Below, one piece after another: positions 30,076-37,771 of a stretch of 64,000 nt of DNA (position 1 is the first letter of the stretch; each line of letters opens with the position of its first letter). The position numbers were made by a program, and so were the translations under genes. The notes beneath the pieces are model-generated. The model saw only the letters and a list, made by a program, of their open reading frames with translations, was not told the DNA's origin and searched no databases. Source of the DNA: Ottowia sp. (GTDB lineage: Bacteria > Pseudomonadota > Gammaproteobacteria > Burkholderiales > Burkholderiaceae_C); the NCBI RefSeq assembly GCF_016703145.1, contig NZ_JADJCO010000002.1, positions 620,001 to 684,000 of the forward strand. The letters run 5' to 3'.

Positions 30076-30600
30076 ATGTTGACCGAAGACGGCAGGCACC
30101 TGTACGTGAGCTACGACGAGTACCACAACCTGATCGAGAAGCTGGCCATCAAGGTGCACCAGTCGGGTTGGGCGTTCGACACCATCCTGTGCCTGGCGCG
30201 CGGCGGCATGCGGCCGGGCGACATCCTCAGCCGCATCTTCAACGTGCCGCTGGCCATCATGTCCACCAGTTCCTACCGCGCCGAGGATGGCACGGTGCAG
30301 GGCCACCTGGACATCGCCCACTACATCACCACGCCCAAGGGCCAGATCGCCGGCCGCGTGCTGCTGGTGGACGACCTGGCCGACACCGGCGTGACGCAGC
30401 AGGCCGTGGTCGATCTGCTGCGGCGCAGCTATCAGCCCATCGCCGAGCTGCGCACCGCCGTCATCTGGACCAAGGGCTGCTCCACCTTCCAGGCCGACTA
30501 TTCGGTCGAGGACCTGCCCACCAACCCCTGGATCCACCAGCCCTTCGAGGGCTACGACAGCCTCACGCCGGACAAGCTGCTGGCCAAATGGAAAGTCTGA
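30076..30600 (+). CDS. Purine-type phosphoribosyltransferase
   Basis: A 174-residue type I PRTase. The PRPP-binding loop VLLVDDLADTGVT and the N-terminal FDTILCLARGGMRPGDIL, a GPT/hypoxanthine-like pattern, are clear. It could salvage xanthine, guanine or hypoxanthine; the narrow specificity cannot be assigned. It follows purA, consistent with purine metabolism. It overlaps the next gene by 13 bases. Confidence 0.85.
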   Translation: MLTEDGRHLYVSYDEYHNLIEKLAIKVHQSGWAFDTILCLARGGMRPGDILSRIFNVPLAIMSTSSYRAEDGTVQGHLDIAHYITTPKGQIAGRVLLVDDLADTGVTQQAVVDLLRRSYQPIAELRTAVIWTKGCSTFQADYSVEDLPTNPWIHQPFEGYDSLTPDKLLAKWKV

Positions 30601-31544
30601 GCCCTGAAGGCCTGAGCCCGTCTTCCGCCCGCCTGCGCGTGGCCGTCATGGGCGCGGGCGCCGTGGGCTGTTACTTCGGCGCCCTGCTGGCGCGGGCGGG
30701 GCACGCCGTCACCCTCATCGGCCGGCCCGCCCACGTGGAGGCCATCGCCGCGCGCGGCCTGCGGCTGCAGACGGCGGCGCAGGACAGTCACGTGCCGCTG
30801 GCCGCCAGCATCGAGGCCAGCGCCGTGCGCGGCGCCGACGTGGTGCTGCTGTGCGTCAAGTCCACCGACACCGAGGCCGCCGTGCGGCAGATCGGGCCGC
30901 ACCTGGCGCCCGGCGCGCTGGTTCTCACGCTGCAGAACGGCGTGGACAACGACGAGCGCGTGCGCGTCGTGCTCGGCCCCGGCCACCCCGTGGCCGCCGC
31001 TGTCGTCTACGTGGCCACGGCCATGGCCGGGCCCGGCCACGTGCGGCATTTCGGGCGCGGCGAGCTGATCGTGGCGCCGTCTCCCCTCGGCGAGCGCCTG
31101 GCCCGCGAGTTCAGTGAAGCCGGCATCGCCACGCAGGTGTCCGGCGACGTGCGCGGCGCGCTCTGGGCCAAGCTGGTCGTCAACTGCGCCTACAACGCGC
31201 TGTCCGCCCTCGCGCAGCGTCCCTACGGCTGGCTGGTGCGGCAAAGCGGCGCCACCGAGGTGATCGACGACCTGGTGGCCGAGTGCCTGGCCGTGGCGCG
31301 GGCGGACGGGGTGCGCATCCCCGGCGACATCCACGCCGCCGTGCGCGGCATCGCGCAGACCATGCCGGACCAGCGCTCGTCCACCGCGCAGGACCTGGCC
31401 CGCGGCAAGCCGACCGAGATCGAGCACCTGAACGGCTACGCGGCGCGGCGCGGCGCGGCCCTGGGCGTGGCCACGCCCGTCAACCGCGCCCTGCTGGTGC
31501 TGGTGTGCATGGCCGAGGCGGCTCAAGCGCCTCGGAGCGCCTGA
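30588..31544 (+). CDS. panE: 2-dehydropantoate 2-reductase family
   Basis: A 318-residue NADPH-dependent ketopantoate reductase-like enzyme. The Rossmann motif VMGAGAVGCYFGALLARAGH, the central LCVKSTDTEAA and QNGVDN, the catalytic Lys in LWAKLVVNCAYNALSAL and the C-terminal STAQDLARGKPTEIEHLNGY are typical. It makes pantoate for CoA synthesis in true PanE; paralogues with other 2-oxoacids exist. ATG 30588 lies inside the preceding gene. Confidence 0.85.
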   Translation: MESLSPEGLSPSSARLRVAVMGAGAVGCYFGALLARAGHAVTLIGRPAHVEAIAARGLRLQTAAQDSHVPLAASIEASAVRGADVVLLCVKSTDTEAAVRQIGPHLAPGALVLTLQNGVDNDERVRVVLGPGHPVAAAVVYVATAMAGPGHVRHFGRGELIVAPSPLGERLAREFSEAGIATQVSGDVRGALWAKLVVNCAYNALSALAQRPYGWLVRQSGATEVIDDLVAECLAVARADGVRIPGDIHAAVRGIAQTMPDQRSSTAQDLARGKPTEIEHLNGYAARRGAALGVATPVNRALLVLVCMAEAAQAPRSA

Positions 31545-31570
31545 GCCCGGCGCTGCCCTACCATCGGCCC

Positions 31571-32785
31571 ATGACCGACGCCATCACCCAGCTCATCCAC
31601 CATCCCTACCAGCCGCCCGCCGGCTTCGAAGCGCCGCAGCCGGGCGTGTTCAAGGCCTCCACCGTCATCTTCCCCAACGTCGCCGCCATGCGCGCGCGCG
31701 ACTGGAAGCACAAGAGCGGCTACACCTACGGCCTGCACGGCACGCCCACCACTTTCATGCTGGAGGAGCGCATCGCCACCCTGGAGGGCGGCCTGCACTG
31801 CGTGCTGGTGCCCAGCGGCCTGGCGGCCATCGCCCACGTGGCGCTGGCGCTGTTGCGCACGGGCGACGAGGTGCTGATCCCCGACAACGCCTACGGCCCC
31901 AACAAGGCGCTGGCCGAGGGCGAGCTGGCGGCCTTCGGCATCGCCCATCAGTTCTACGACCCGATGGACGTGGCCGACCTGGCCGCGCGCATCGGCCCGC
32001 GCACCCGGCTGGTGTGGCTGGAGGCCGCCGGTTCGGTGACCATGGAGTTTCCCGACCTGATCGCGCAGGTGCGGGCGTGTCGCGCGCGCGGCGTGGCCTG
32101 CGTGCTCGACAACACCTGGGGCGCGGGCCTGGCCTTCAACGCTTTCGACCTCGACGGCCAGGGCCTGGGCGTCGATGCCACGGCGCACGCGCTCACCAAA
32201 TACCCCAGCGGCGGCGGCGACGTGCTGATGGGCAGCGTGGTCACCCGCGACGAGGCGCTGCACCGCAGGATCAAGCTGACGCACATGCGCCTGGGCCTGG
32301 GCGTGGGCGCCAACGACGCCGAGGCCGTGCTGCGCGCGCTGCCCAGCATCGGGCTGCGCTACCGCGCGCAGGACCAGGCCGGCCGCGCGCTGGCGCATTG
32401 GTGCGCGGCCCAGCCGCAGATCGCCCAGGTGCTGCACCCGGCGCTGCCTGGCGCGCCCGGCCACGCGCACTGGCGGCAGGTGTGCGGCGCGGCCGACGAC
32501 CGCGGCGGCGGCGCGGCGGCTGGCCTGTTCGGCGTGCTGGTGCACGAGCGCCATGCGCCGGCCCAGGTCGATGCCTTCTGCGACGCGCTGCGCCTGTTCC
32601 GGCTGGGCTACAGCTGGGGCGGGCCCGTCAGCCTGGCCGTGCCCTACGACCTGGCCGCCATGCGCGCCGCCTGGCCAGCGCACCTGGCGCGCGGCACGCT
32701 GGTGCGCTTCTCGATCGGGCTGGAGGCCCCGGCCGACCTGCAGGCCGATCTGGCGCAGGCCCTGGCGCGGGCGCTGCCGGTGTGA
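31571..32785 (+). CDS. metC: Cystathionine beta-lyase
   Basis: A 404-residue PLP enzyme of the Cys/Met metabolism family that cleaves cystathionine to homocysteine. The substrate/PLP region YGLHGTPTTFMLEERIATLEG, the PLP-ring contact VLDNTWGAG and the Schiff-base Lys in HALTKYPSGGGDVLMGS are clear; the pattern is beta-lyase (PatB/MetC group) rather than gamma-synthase. No Shine-Dalgarno sequence is visible, and a TACCAT hexamer ends only 6 bases before ATG 31571, so the mRNA may be leaderless. Confidence 0.9.
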   Translation: MTDAITQLIHHPYQPPAGFEAPQPGVFKASTVIFPNVAAMRARDWKHKSGYTYGLHGTPTTFMLEERIATLEGGLHCVLVPSGLAAIAHVALALLRTGDEVLIPDNAYGPNKALAEGELAAFGIAHQFYDPMDVADLAARIGPRTRLVWLEAAGSVTMEFPDLIAQVRACRARGVACVLDNTWGAGLAFNAFDLDGQGLGVDATAHALTKYPSGGGDVLMGSVVTRDEALHRRIKLTHMRLGLGVGANDAEAVLRALPSIGLRYRAQDQAGRALAHWCAAQPQIAQVLHPALPGAPGHAHWRQVCGAADDRGGGAAAGLFGVLVHERHAPAQVDAFCDALRLFRLGYSWGGPVSLAVPYDLAAMRAAWPAHLARGTLVRFSIGLEAPADLQADLAQALARALPV

Positions 32786-32807
32786 CGGCGGCTATTTGGA
32801 TGCTCAT

Positions 32808-32865
32808 TTCTTAATAGCTGCTGGCGCTTGATCCACGCGGGAAATCGGCCTTTTCTTTCATCAAC
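32808..32865 (-). repeat. Dispersed structured repeat, copy E (reverse orientation)
   Basis: Read on the minus strand it runs GAAAGAAAAGGCCGATTT, CCCGCGTGGATCAAGCGCC, AGCAGCTATTAAG. It lies between metC and the metal-dependent hydrolase, opposite to both genes. Confidence 0.75.
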
Positions 32866-32885
32866 AGCGTTTGCTACGGCTCTGC

Positions 32886-33923
32886 ATGGACTCCCTGTCG
32901 CAAATCGTTCTGGGCGGGGCCGTGGCGGCGGCCTGCGTGCCCGCGCCGCACCGCCGCGCCGCGCTACTGGCCGGCGCCGCGCTGGGCACCTTGCCCGACC
33001 TGGACGGCCTGCCGGTCGCGTTGCTCACCGCCGATCCGGTGCTGCGCATGACCTGGCACCGCGGCCCGTCCCACTCGCTGCTGGTGCTGCCCTTCGCGGC
33101 CTGGGCGATCTGGGCCTGGCATCGCCGCCGGGGCGCTCGCGTGGCGCAGGCGCCGCGCGCGTGGTTCTGGGCCATCTTCCTGGCGCTCATCACCCATCCG
33201 ATGCTGGACGCCTTCACCGTCTACGGCACGCAGCTGTGGTGGCCGCTGCCCGTGCGGCCGGCCATGGGGTCCAGCGTGTTCATCATCGACCCGCTCTACA
33301 CCGTCTGGCTGCTGCTGGCCTGCATCGTCGCGTGGGCCGTGCCCCGGCGCCCGCTGGCCCGCGGCGCGCTGCTGGCGGGGCTGGCGCTGTCGTGCGGCTA
33401 CCTGGCCTGGTCGGTGGCGGCCAAGGCGATGGTCGAGCGCGCCGCCGACGCGGCGCTGGCGCCGCTGGGGCTGGCCGGGGCGCCGCGCTTCTCGGTGCCG
33501 ATGCCTTTCAACACCCTGCTGTGGCGCGTGGTGGCGATGACGCCCGACGGCTACGTCGTCGGCGACCGCTCGGTGCTGGTGGACCGCGCGCCGATGCGCT
33601 TCACCCACCATGCCTCCGACACGGCGGCGCTGGCCGAGGTGGCCGGCGCGCCCGCCGTGCGGCGCCTGAATTGGTTCAACCACGGGTTCATGCGCGCGCA
33701 GGCGCGGGGCGACGCCCTGGTGCTGAGCGACCTGCGCATGGGCCTGGAGCCGGCTTACACCTTCAACTTCGCCGTCGCCGCGCGCGCGGGCGGGCGCTGG
33801 CGGCCCATCGCCCCGCAGGCCGTGCCAGCCGGGGAGGGCGGCATCCTGTCGCCCGGCGGCCTGGCGCCCGCATGGCGCGCCATCTGGCGGCGCATCTGGC
33901 ACGAGCCGGCCGTCGGCTCCTAG
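32886..33923 (+). CDS. Membrane-bound metal-dependent hydrolase (YdjM/DUF457 type)
   Basis: A 345-residue protein with about four to five N-terminal membrane segments and the conserved metal-site motifs of the YdjM family: DSLSQIVLGG, LPDLDGLP, WHRGPSHSLL and THPMLDAFTVYGTQLWWP. The C-terminal soluble part (about residues 190-345) is larger than in YdjM and resembles the YfhO/YdjM-like long form. E. coli YdjM is SOS-induced; the biochemical role is unknown. ATG 32886 gives the conserved MDSLSQ start. Confidence 0.85.
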   Translation: MDSLSQIVLGGAVAAACVPAPHRRAALLAGAALGTLPDLDGLPVALLTADPVLRMTWHRGPSHSLLVLPFAAWAIWAWHRRRGARVAQAPRAWFWAIFLALITHPMLDAFTVYGTQLWWPLPVRPAMGSSVFIIDPLYTVWLLLACIVAWAVPRRPLARGALLAGLALSCGYLAWSVAAKAMVERAADAALAPLGLAGAPRFSVPMPFNTLLWRVVAMTPDGYVVGDRSVLVDRAPMRFTHHASDTAALAEVAGAPAVRRLNWFNHGFMRAQARGDALVLSDLRMGLEPAYTFNFAVAARAGGRWRPIAPQAVPAGEGGILSPGGLAPAWRAIWRRIWHEPAVGS

Positions 33924-34001
33924 CCCGGCGGTTGCCGCCGCCGCCCCCAGCGGCTATGCTGCGCGCCGCAAGCCGCTTCCCGCACCGCCACGCTCCCAAC
34001 G

Positions 34002-34856
34002 ATGTCCGACCGTCCCGCCGCCGCCCCTTCCGACCCGCCTGCGCCGCCGGGGGGCGCCTACCAGCCCTACGTGCCCCCGCCGTCCACCGTGCCCCAGGCC
34101 GTCATGGCGCCGCTGGGGCTGGTCGATCCGCTGCGCTGGCTGCGCGCGGGCTGGGCGGACTTCCGCGCCGCGCCGGGCATCGGCCTGTTCTATGGCTTGT
34201 GCTTCTGGGCCATGGCGGCGGTGCTGGCGCTGGTGTTCAGCCGCCAGCCCGAGTACGTGATGTCCATCGCCTCGGGCTGCCTGCTGGTGGGGCCGTTCAT
34301 GGCCATGGGCCTGTACGAGGTCAGCCGCCGGCGCGAGCAGGGCGTGGCGCCCGAACTGGCGGCCTCGCTCACCTGCTGGGACCGGCACTTGCGCAGCATG
34401 AGCATGCTCGTGCTGGTGCTGATCGTGCTGGAACTGCTGTGGGGCCGCGCGTCGCTGGTGGTGTTCGCCGTGTTCTTCAACACCGGCATGCCTTCCACCA
34501 CGGGCGTGCTGCAGGCCATTTTCAACCCCGACAACCTGGAATTCGTGCTGGTCTACCTGATGGTCGGCGGCATCTTCGCGCTGTTGGTGTACTCGACCGC
34601 CGTGGTGTCGATCCCGATGATCCTGGACCGCGACACCGACGCCATCTCGGCCGCCATCACCAGCATCCGCGTGGTGGCCGCCAACCCCGTTACCATGCTG
34701 TGGTGGGGCCTGCTGATCACGCTGCTGATCGTGCTGGCCCTGCTGCCCTGGGGCGCGGGCCTGGTGATCGCCGGGCCCGTCCTGGGGCATGCCACCTGGC
34801 ACGCCTACCGCGGCGCCGTGCGCTGGCAGGAACCCGCCGGCACCCCCGCCGACTGA
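34002..34856 (+). CDS. DUF2189 integral membrane protein
   Basis: A 284-residue protein with a Pro/Ala-rich cytoplasmic N-terminus (about 45 residues) and five to six hydrophobic helices (IGLFYGLCFWAMAAVLALVF; SMLVLVLIVLELLWG; FVLVYLMVGGIFALLVYSTAVV; TMLWWGLLITLLIVLALLPWG). The charged segment YEVSRRREQG and VSIPMILDRDTDAISA are characteristic of DUF2189. Function unknown. Confidence 0.85.
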   Translation: MSDRPAAAPSDPPAPPGGAYQPYVPPPSTVPQAVMAPLGLVDPLRWLRAGWADFRAAPGIGLFYGLCFWAMAAVLALVFSRQPEYVMSIASGCLLVGPFMAMGLYEVSRRREQGVAPELAASLTCWDRHLRSMSMLVLVLIVLELLWGRASLVVFAVFFNTGMPSTTGVLQAIFNPDNLEFVLVYLMVGGIFALLVYSTAVVSIPMILDRDTDAISAAITSIRVVAANPVTMLWWGLLITLLIVLALLPWGAGLVIAGPVLGHATWHAYRGAVRWQEPAGTPAD

Positions 34857-34877
34857 AACGAACCGGAGAACATCCCC

Positions 34878-35078
34878 TTGGCCACCCCCAACTACGGCTA
34901 CGAGAAGCGCCAGCGCGAACTGGAGAAGAAGCGCAAGAAGGCAGAAAAGGCGCAGGCCAAAGCCGCGCGCAAGACGGACCCCGTGCACGGGGATGACGCG
35001 CCCGAGCAGGACGGCGACGCCCCCGATGCCGCCGGCGGCGATGCGGGCAGCGCGGGCGGCAGCGGCGACGGCGACTGA
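34878..35078 (+). CDS. Small Lys-rich conserved protein
   Basis: A 66-residue protein starting at TTG 34878 behind CCGGAG. The basic N-terminal helix NYGYEKRQRELEKKRKKAEKAQ is followed by an acidic, Gly/Ala-rich tail ending GGSGDGD. Short proteins beginning MA(T/S)PNYGYEKRQREL are familiar from Burkholderiales, without known function. It follows the DUF2189 gene by 21 bases. Confidence 0.75.
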   Translation: MATPNYGYEKRQRELEKKRKKAEKAQAKAARKTDPVHGDDAPEQDGDAPDAAGGDAGSAGGSGDGD

Positions 35079-35172
35079 CTCTGGCCCATGCACGTCATTG
35101 ACCTGCGCGGCGGCATGCGGACGATGCCACGGCCTGGCATGAACCTGAAAGCCATGAAGGGAGCCTGATTTC

Positions 35173-36099
35173 GTGAACGCACGTATCTTGCAATGGGTGG
35201 TGCTGGGCGCGCTGGCGTCGGCGCTGGCTTGGCTGGGGTTCTGGTGGCCGCGCTCGCCGGCCGTGGCGGCGGCGGGCCTGGCGCTCGGGCTGATCGCGCC
35301 GGGCCTGCAATTGGGCCTGCAGATGGCGCTGATGCGCCGCGTCGCCCGCGCGGCCGGGGCGCCCATGCCGCCCTGGCGCGTGGCGGTGGCCGCCTGGCGG
35401 GCCGAAGGCTGGCTGATGCTGCGCGTGTTCGGCTGGCGCGTGCCGTTTCGCGAGCAGGCCGAGCCCGACGGCTGGCCGCAGGCCGGGCACGGCGGCGGAC
35501 AGGTCGGCGTGGTGCTGGTGCATGGGTACTTCTGCAACCGCGGGTTCTGGGCGCCGTGGCTGCGCGCGCTCAAGGCGCAGGGCATCGCCTGCGCGGCCAT
35601 GACGCTGGAGCCGGCGCAGGGCGCGTCCATCGATGCCATGGTGCCCAGCCTGGACGCCTGCGCGCGCCGCATGGCGCAGGCCACGGGGCGGCCGCCGCTG
35701 ATCGTGGCCCACAGCATGGGCGGCTTGGCGGCGCGTGCCTGGCTGCGTCAACTGGCACCGCAGGAGCGGCGTGCGCTGGCGGCCCACGTGGTGACCTTGG
35801 GCACGCCGCACCGCGGCACCTGGCTGGCGCGCTTTTCGCGGAGCCTGCCGGGGCACGAGATGCGCCAGGACAGCGATTGGCTGCGGCAACTGGCGGGCGC
35901 GCCCGCCGAGGTGCCCTTCACCTGCTGGTGGAGCGCCTGCGACAACATCGTCTTTCCCTGGCCGGTGGCGACGCTGCCGCACAGCGCCGAACAGTCCCTG
36001 ACCGACGTGGCGCACGTGCAACTGGCTTTCGACGAGCGCGTCAGGCGCTTCTGCCTGGCGCTGCGGCAGCGTTTGCAGGAAGGCGAGGGAGTGAACTAG
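35173..36099 (+). CDS. Alpha/beta hydrolase, triacylglycerol-lipase-like
   Basis: A 308-residue protein with two N-terminal hydrophobic helices (about residues 5-50) and an alpha/beta-hydrolase domain. The oxyanion HG motif is VVLVHGYFCNRGFW; the nucleophile elbow is VAHSMGGLAARAW (Ser); an Asp is in SACDNIVFP and the likely catalytic His in LTDVAHVQLAF. It starts at GTG 35173. Its stop codon TAG (36097-36099) contains the TA target of the downstream IS630 element; the TAG would exist with or without the insertion, so the protein end is unaffected. Confidence 0.85.
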   Translation: MNARILQWVVLGALASALAWLGFWWPRSPAVAAAGLALGLIAPGLQLGLQMALMRRVARAAGAPMPPWRVAVAAWRAEGWLMLRVFGWRVPFREQAEPDGWPQAGHGGGQVGVVLVHGYFCNRGFWAPWLRALKAQGIACAAMTLEPAQGASIDAMVPSLDACARRMAQATGRPPLIVAHSMGGLAARAWLRQLAPQERRALAAHVVTLGTPHRGTWLARFSRSLPGHEMRQDSDWLRQLAGAPAEVPFTCWWSACDNIVFPWPVATLPHSAEQSLTDVAHVQLAFDERVRRFCLALRQRLQEGEGVN

Positions 36100-36170
36100 T
36101 ACATTGACACGTAATTAACGAAACATGAATAGACTCCATTCGTTGCCACTTGGCTCACGAAGGAGTTGTC

Positions 36171-36614
36171 ATGCGCCAGACCGAACTGCACTTGAGCGAG
36201 GAGGATCGCTCGGTCATCGAGGAAATTCGCAGCAAGGGTGTTCATTCTTCGCGGGAGGTCAATCGCGCTCATGTGCTGTCATGCCTGGATCGGGGCATCC
36301 CGGAGGCCCGGATCATGGCCGTGCTGGGCATCGGTCGCACCGCCGTGTGGCGCACCCGCGCGGCGTATCTGCAAGGTGGGGTCGACCTGGCGGTGTTCGA
36401 CGTGGCGCGCTCGGGTCGACCTCCGCGGTATGACACCGACGCCCAAGCGCGGGTGACGGCACTGGCCTGCTCGGCGCCTCCCAAGGGCCGGCAGCGCTGG
36501 ACGATGGTCGAACTCGAACGTGCTGCCCGCCAGGAGCCCGGTCTGGGCACGGTGAGTCGGGAAACCGTGCGACGCATGCTCAAAAAAACGACCTCAAGCC
36601 CTGGCGCCGACTGA
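36171..36614 (+). CDS. IS630 transposase, DNA-binding part (frame 1)
   Basis: A 147-codon frame with helix-turn-helix DNA-binding domains (SSREVNRAHVLSCLDRGIPEARIMAVLGIGRTAVWRTRAAYL, split here across two helices, then the GRPPRYDTDAQARV linker). It starts at ATG 36171 behind AAGGAG. The frame ends just after a run of seven A (36582-36588). A -1 shift there joins LKK to NDLKPWRRLMWC, the junction found in single-frame IS630 transposases, so a programmed frameshift is likely. Confidence 0.85.
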   Translation: MRQTELHLSEEDRSVIEEIRSKGVHSSREVNRAHVLSCLDRGIPEARIMAVLGIGRTAVWRTRAAYLQGGVDLAVFDVARSGRPPRYDTDAQARVTALACSAPPKGRQRWTMVELERAARQEPGLGTVSRETVRRMLKKTTSSPGAD

Positions 36615-37285
36615 TGTGGTGCATCGGGGCGTTGACCGAGGAGTACCGCGCGCGCATGTACAACCTGCTCGAGCTGTATGCGCGGCCGGTGTCCAAGGCC
36701 GAACCCGTGATCTGCATCGACGAGAAGAGCTTGCAACTCCTCGGTCACGGTCGCGAGGCGCTGCCCATGGCCTCGCACAGCCCGCTCAAACAGGACTACG
36801 AGTACAAGCGCCACGGCACCACCAATCTGTTCGTGGCCGTGGAACCCAAGGCCGGCCAGCGCATCGTCTCGGTCACCGCGCACCGGGGCAAGGTTGACTT
36901 CGTGGCCTTCATCGGCGAGCTTCTCACCGGCGCATACGCCCAGGCACGCCGTGTTCATCTGGTGCTGGACAACCTGAACACTCACTTCAGAAAGTGCTTC
37001 GACGATGTGCTGGGCCGGCGCGCGGCCGCAAGGCTCTTGCGTCGCGTGCAGTTCCACCACACACCCAAGCACGCGAGTTGGCTGAACATGGCGGAGATCG
37101 AGATCGGCATCTTGAGTCGTCAATGCCTGGACCGGCGAATCCCCAACCGCGACCTGCTGCGATCCGAGGTTGATGCTTGGCAGCAGGCGCGCAACGACCA
37201 GCGACGAACCATCGAATGGCGGTTCACTCGACAGGATGCGGATCAGAAACTCGCTACGCATTTCGTTCCGAAATTTGCGTGTTGA
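36614..37285 (+). CDS. IS630 transposase, DDE catalytic part (frame 2)
   Basis: 223 codons from ATG 36614, although the natural product is probably the -1 frameshift fusion with the upstream frame. The DDE triad is visible: Asp in VICIDEKSLQ, Asp in VHLVLDNLNTH and Glu in LNMAEIEIGIL. The start overlaps the upstream stop as TGATG, which would also allow reinitiation. It ends 5 bases before the right end of the element. Confidence 0.88.
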   Translation: MWCIGALTEEYRARMYNLLELYARPVSKAEPVICIDEKSLQLLGHGREALPMASHSPLKQDYEYKRHGTTNLFVAVEPKAGQRIVSVTAHRGKVDFVAFIGELLTGAYAQARRVHLVLDNLNTHFRKCFDDVLGRRAAARLLRRVQFHHTPKHASWLNMAEIEIGILSRQCLDRRIPNRDLLRSEVDAWQQARNDQRRTIEWRFTRQDADQKLATHFVPKFAC

Positions 37286-37292
37286 TGTACTA

Positions 37293-37424
37293 GAACGCTG
37301 GATGCGGCGCAAACACGAATTCCTGTAGGGTTACAAGCCAAGCAGTGTCGAGTGGCTTTGCAGGATAGAGCGCGCGTACCCCGGAATGTTCGAGCATTGG
37401 CGCATGATGGACAAGATTGGATGA
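37293..37424 (+). pseudogene. C-terminal fragment of group II intron reverse transcriptase/maturase
   Basis: The frame reads ERWMRRKHEFL, a TAG stop (37326-37328), then GYKPSSVEWLCRIERAYPG and MFEHWRMMDKIG before a TGA. Endings of the form (L)xRIxRxxPxLFxHWR are typical of RmInt1-type intron-encoded proteins, immediately followed by domain V as here. The internal stop and the missing 5' part show it is dead. Confidence 0.6.
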
Positions 37425-37495
37425 TCGGAGCCGGATGAGCGGGAGGCTCACGTCCGGGTCTGCGAGAGGCTGAGGGTGAAGTTCCTTTAGCCCAC
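37293..37495 (+). mobile_element. 5'-truncated group II intron remnant (maturase end, domains V and VI)
   Basis: Domain V is recognisable at 37428-37460: GAGCCGGA pairs with TCCGGGTC and GAGC with GCTC around a GGGAG loop, and the AGC triad is at 37429-37431. One pair is G-G, so it may be decayed. A domain VI-like stem follows (GGCTGAGGG with CCTTTAGCC) and the intron would end in AC at 37495. Upstream is the C-terminal piece of an intron reverse transcriptase. Everything 5' of 37293 is missing, cut off at the IS630 right end. Confidence 0.7.
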
Positions 37496-37654
37496 TTACA
37501 TAGCTGGCTGCTGGTGGTCTGCTTCATGAATCTGGACCTGCGCTCGCAGTTGCAGAACACCGAAGTCGCGCTGCTAATCCGCAGCCGTCAATTGTCGGCG
37601 CGGGCCACCGAACTGATCGCGCGCAGCCTGCGCGAAGGCTGCCTGGCGCTGTGA
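37496..37654 (+). pseudogene. 3' fragment of a cardiolipin synthase (PLD family) gene
   Basis: Directly after the intron end the frame reads ...VVCFMNLDLRSQLQNTEVALLI RSRQLSARATELIARSLREG. This matches the segment after the second HKD motif in phospholipase-D-type cardiolipin synthases (VGSMNLDLRSxxxNTExxLLI). The catalytic HKD motifs and the rest of the gene are absent, and the C-terminus stops early at 37654. No gene is seen from 37655 to 37771. Confidence 0.6.
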
Positions 37655-37771
37655 CTGGCGCCGGACCAGATGCTCTGACTCCGCTCCAGATGGAACGCAA
37701 CCCGAGAACATGCACGTTTGACGCTGGCATGGAGGGAGCCTGCCAACGACGCTTTGTATCATCGAGCCCGT

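Larger units (their letters stand above)
36099..37290 (+). mobile_element. IS630-family insertion sequence
   Basis: The 1192-bp element is bounded by imperfect inverted repeats GTACATTGACACG (36099-36111) and CGTGTTGATGTAC (37278-37290), with two mismatches. It is flanked by TA on both sides (36097-36098 and 37291-37292), the target duplication expected for IS630/Tc1-like elements. It encodes a two-frame DDE transposase. Both catalytic-domain and DNA-binding parts look intact, so it may be active. Confidence 0.88.

Noticed and set aside
36150..36170. Upstream TTG start for the IS630 transposase frame
   Set aside because: ATG 36171 has AAGGAG at the right distance and gives the family-like start MRQTELHLSEED.
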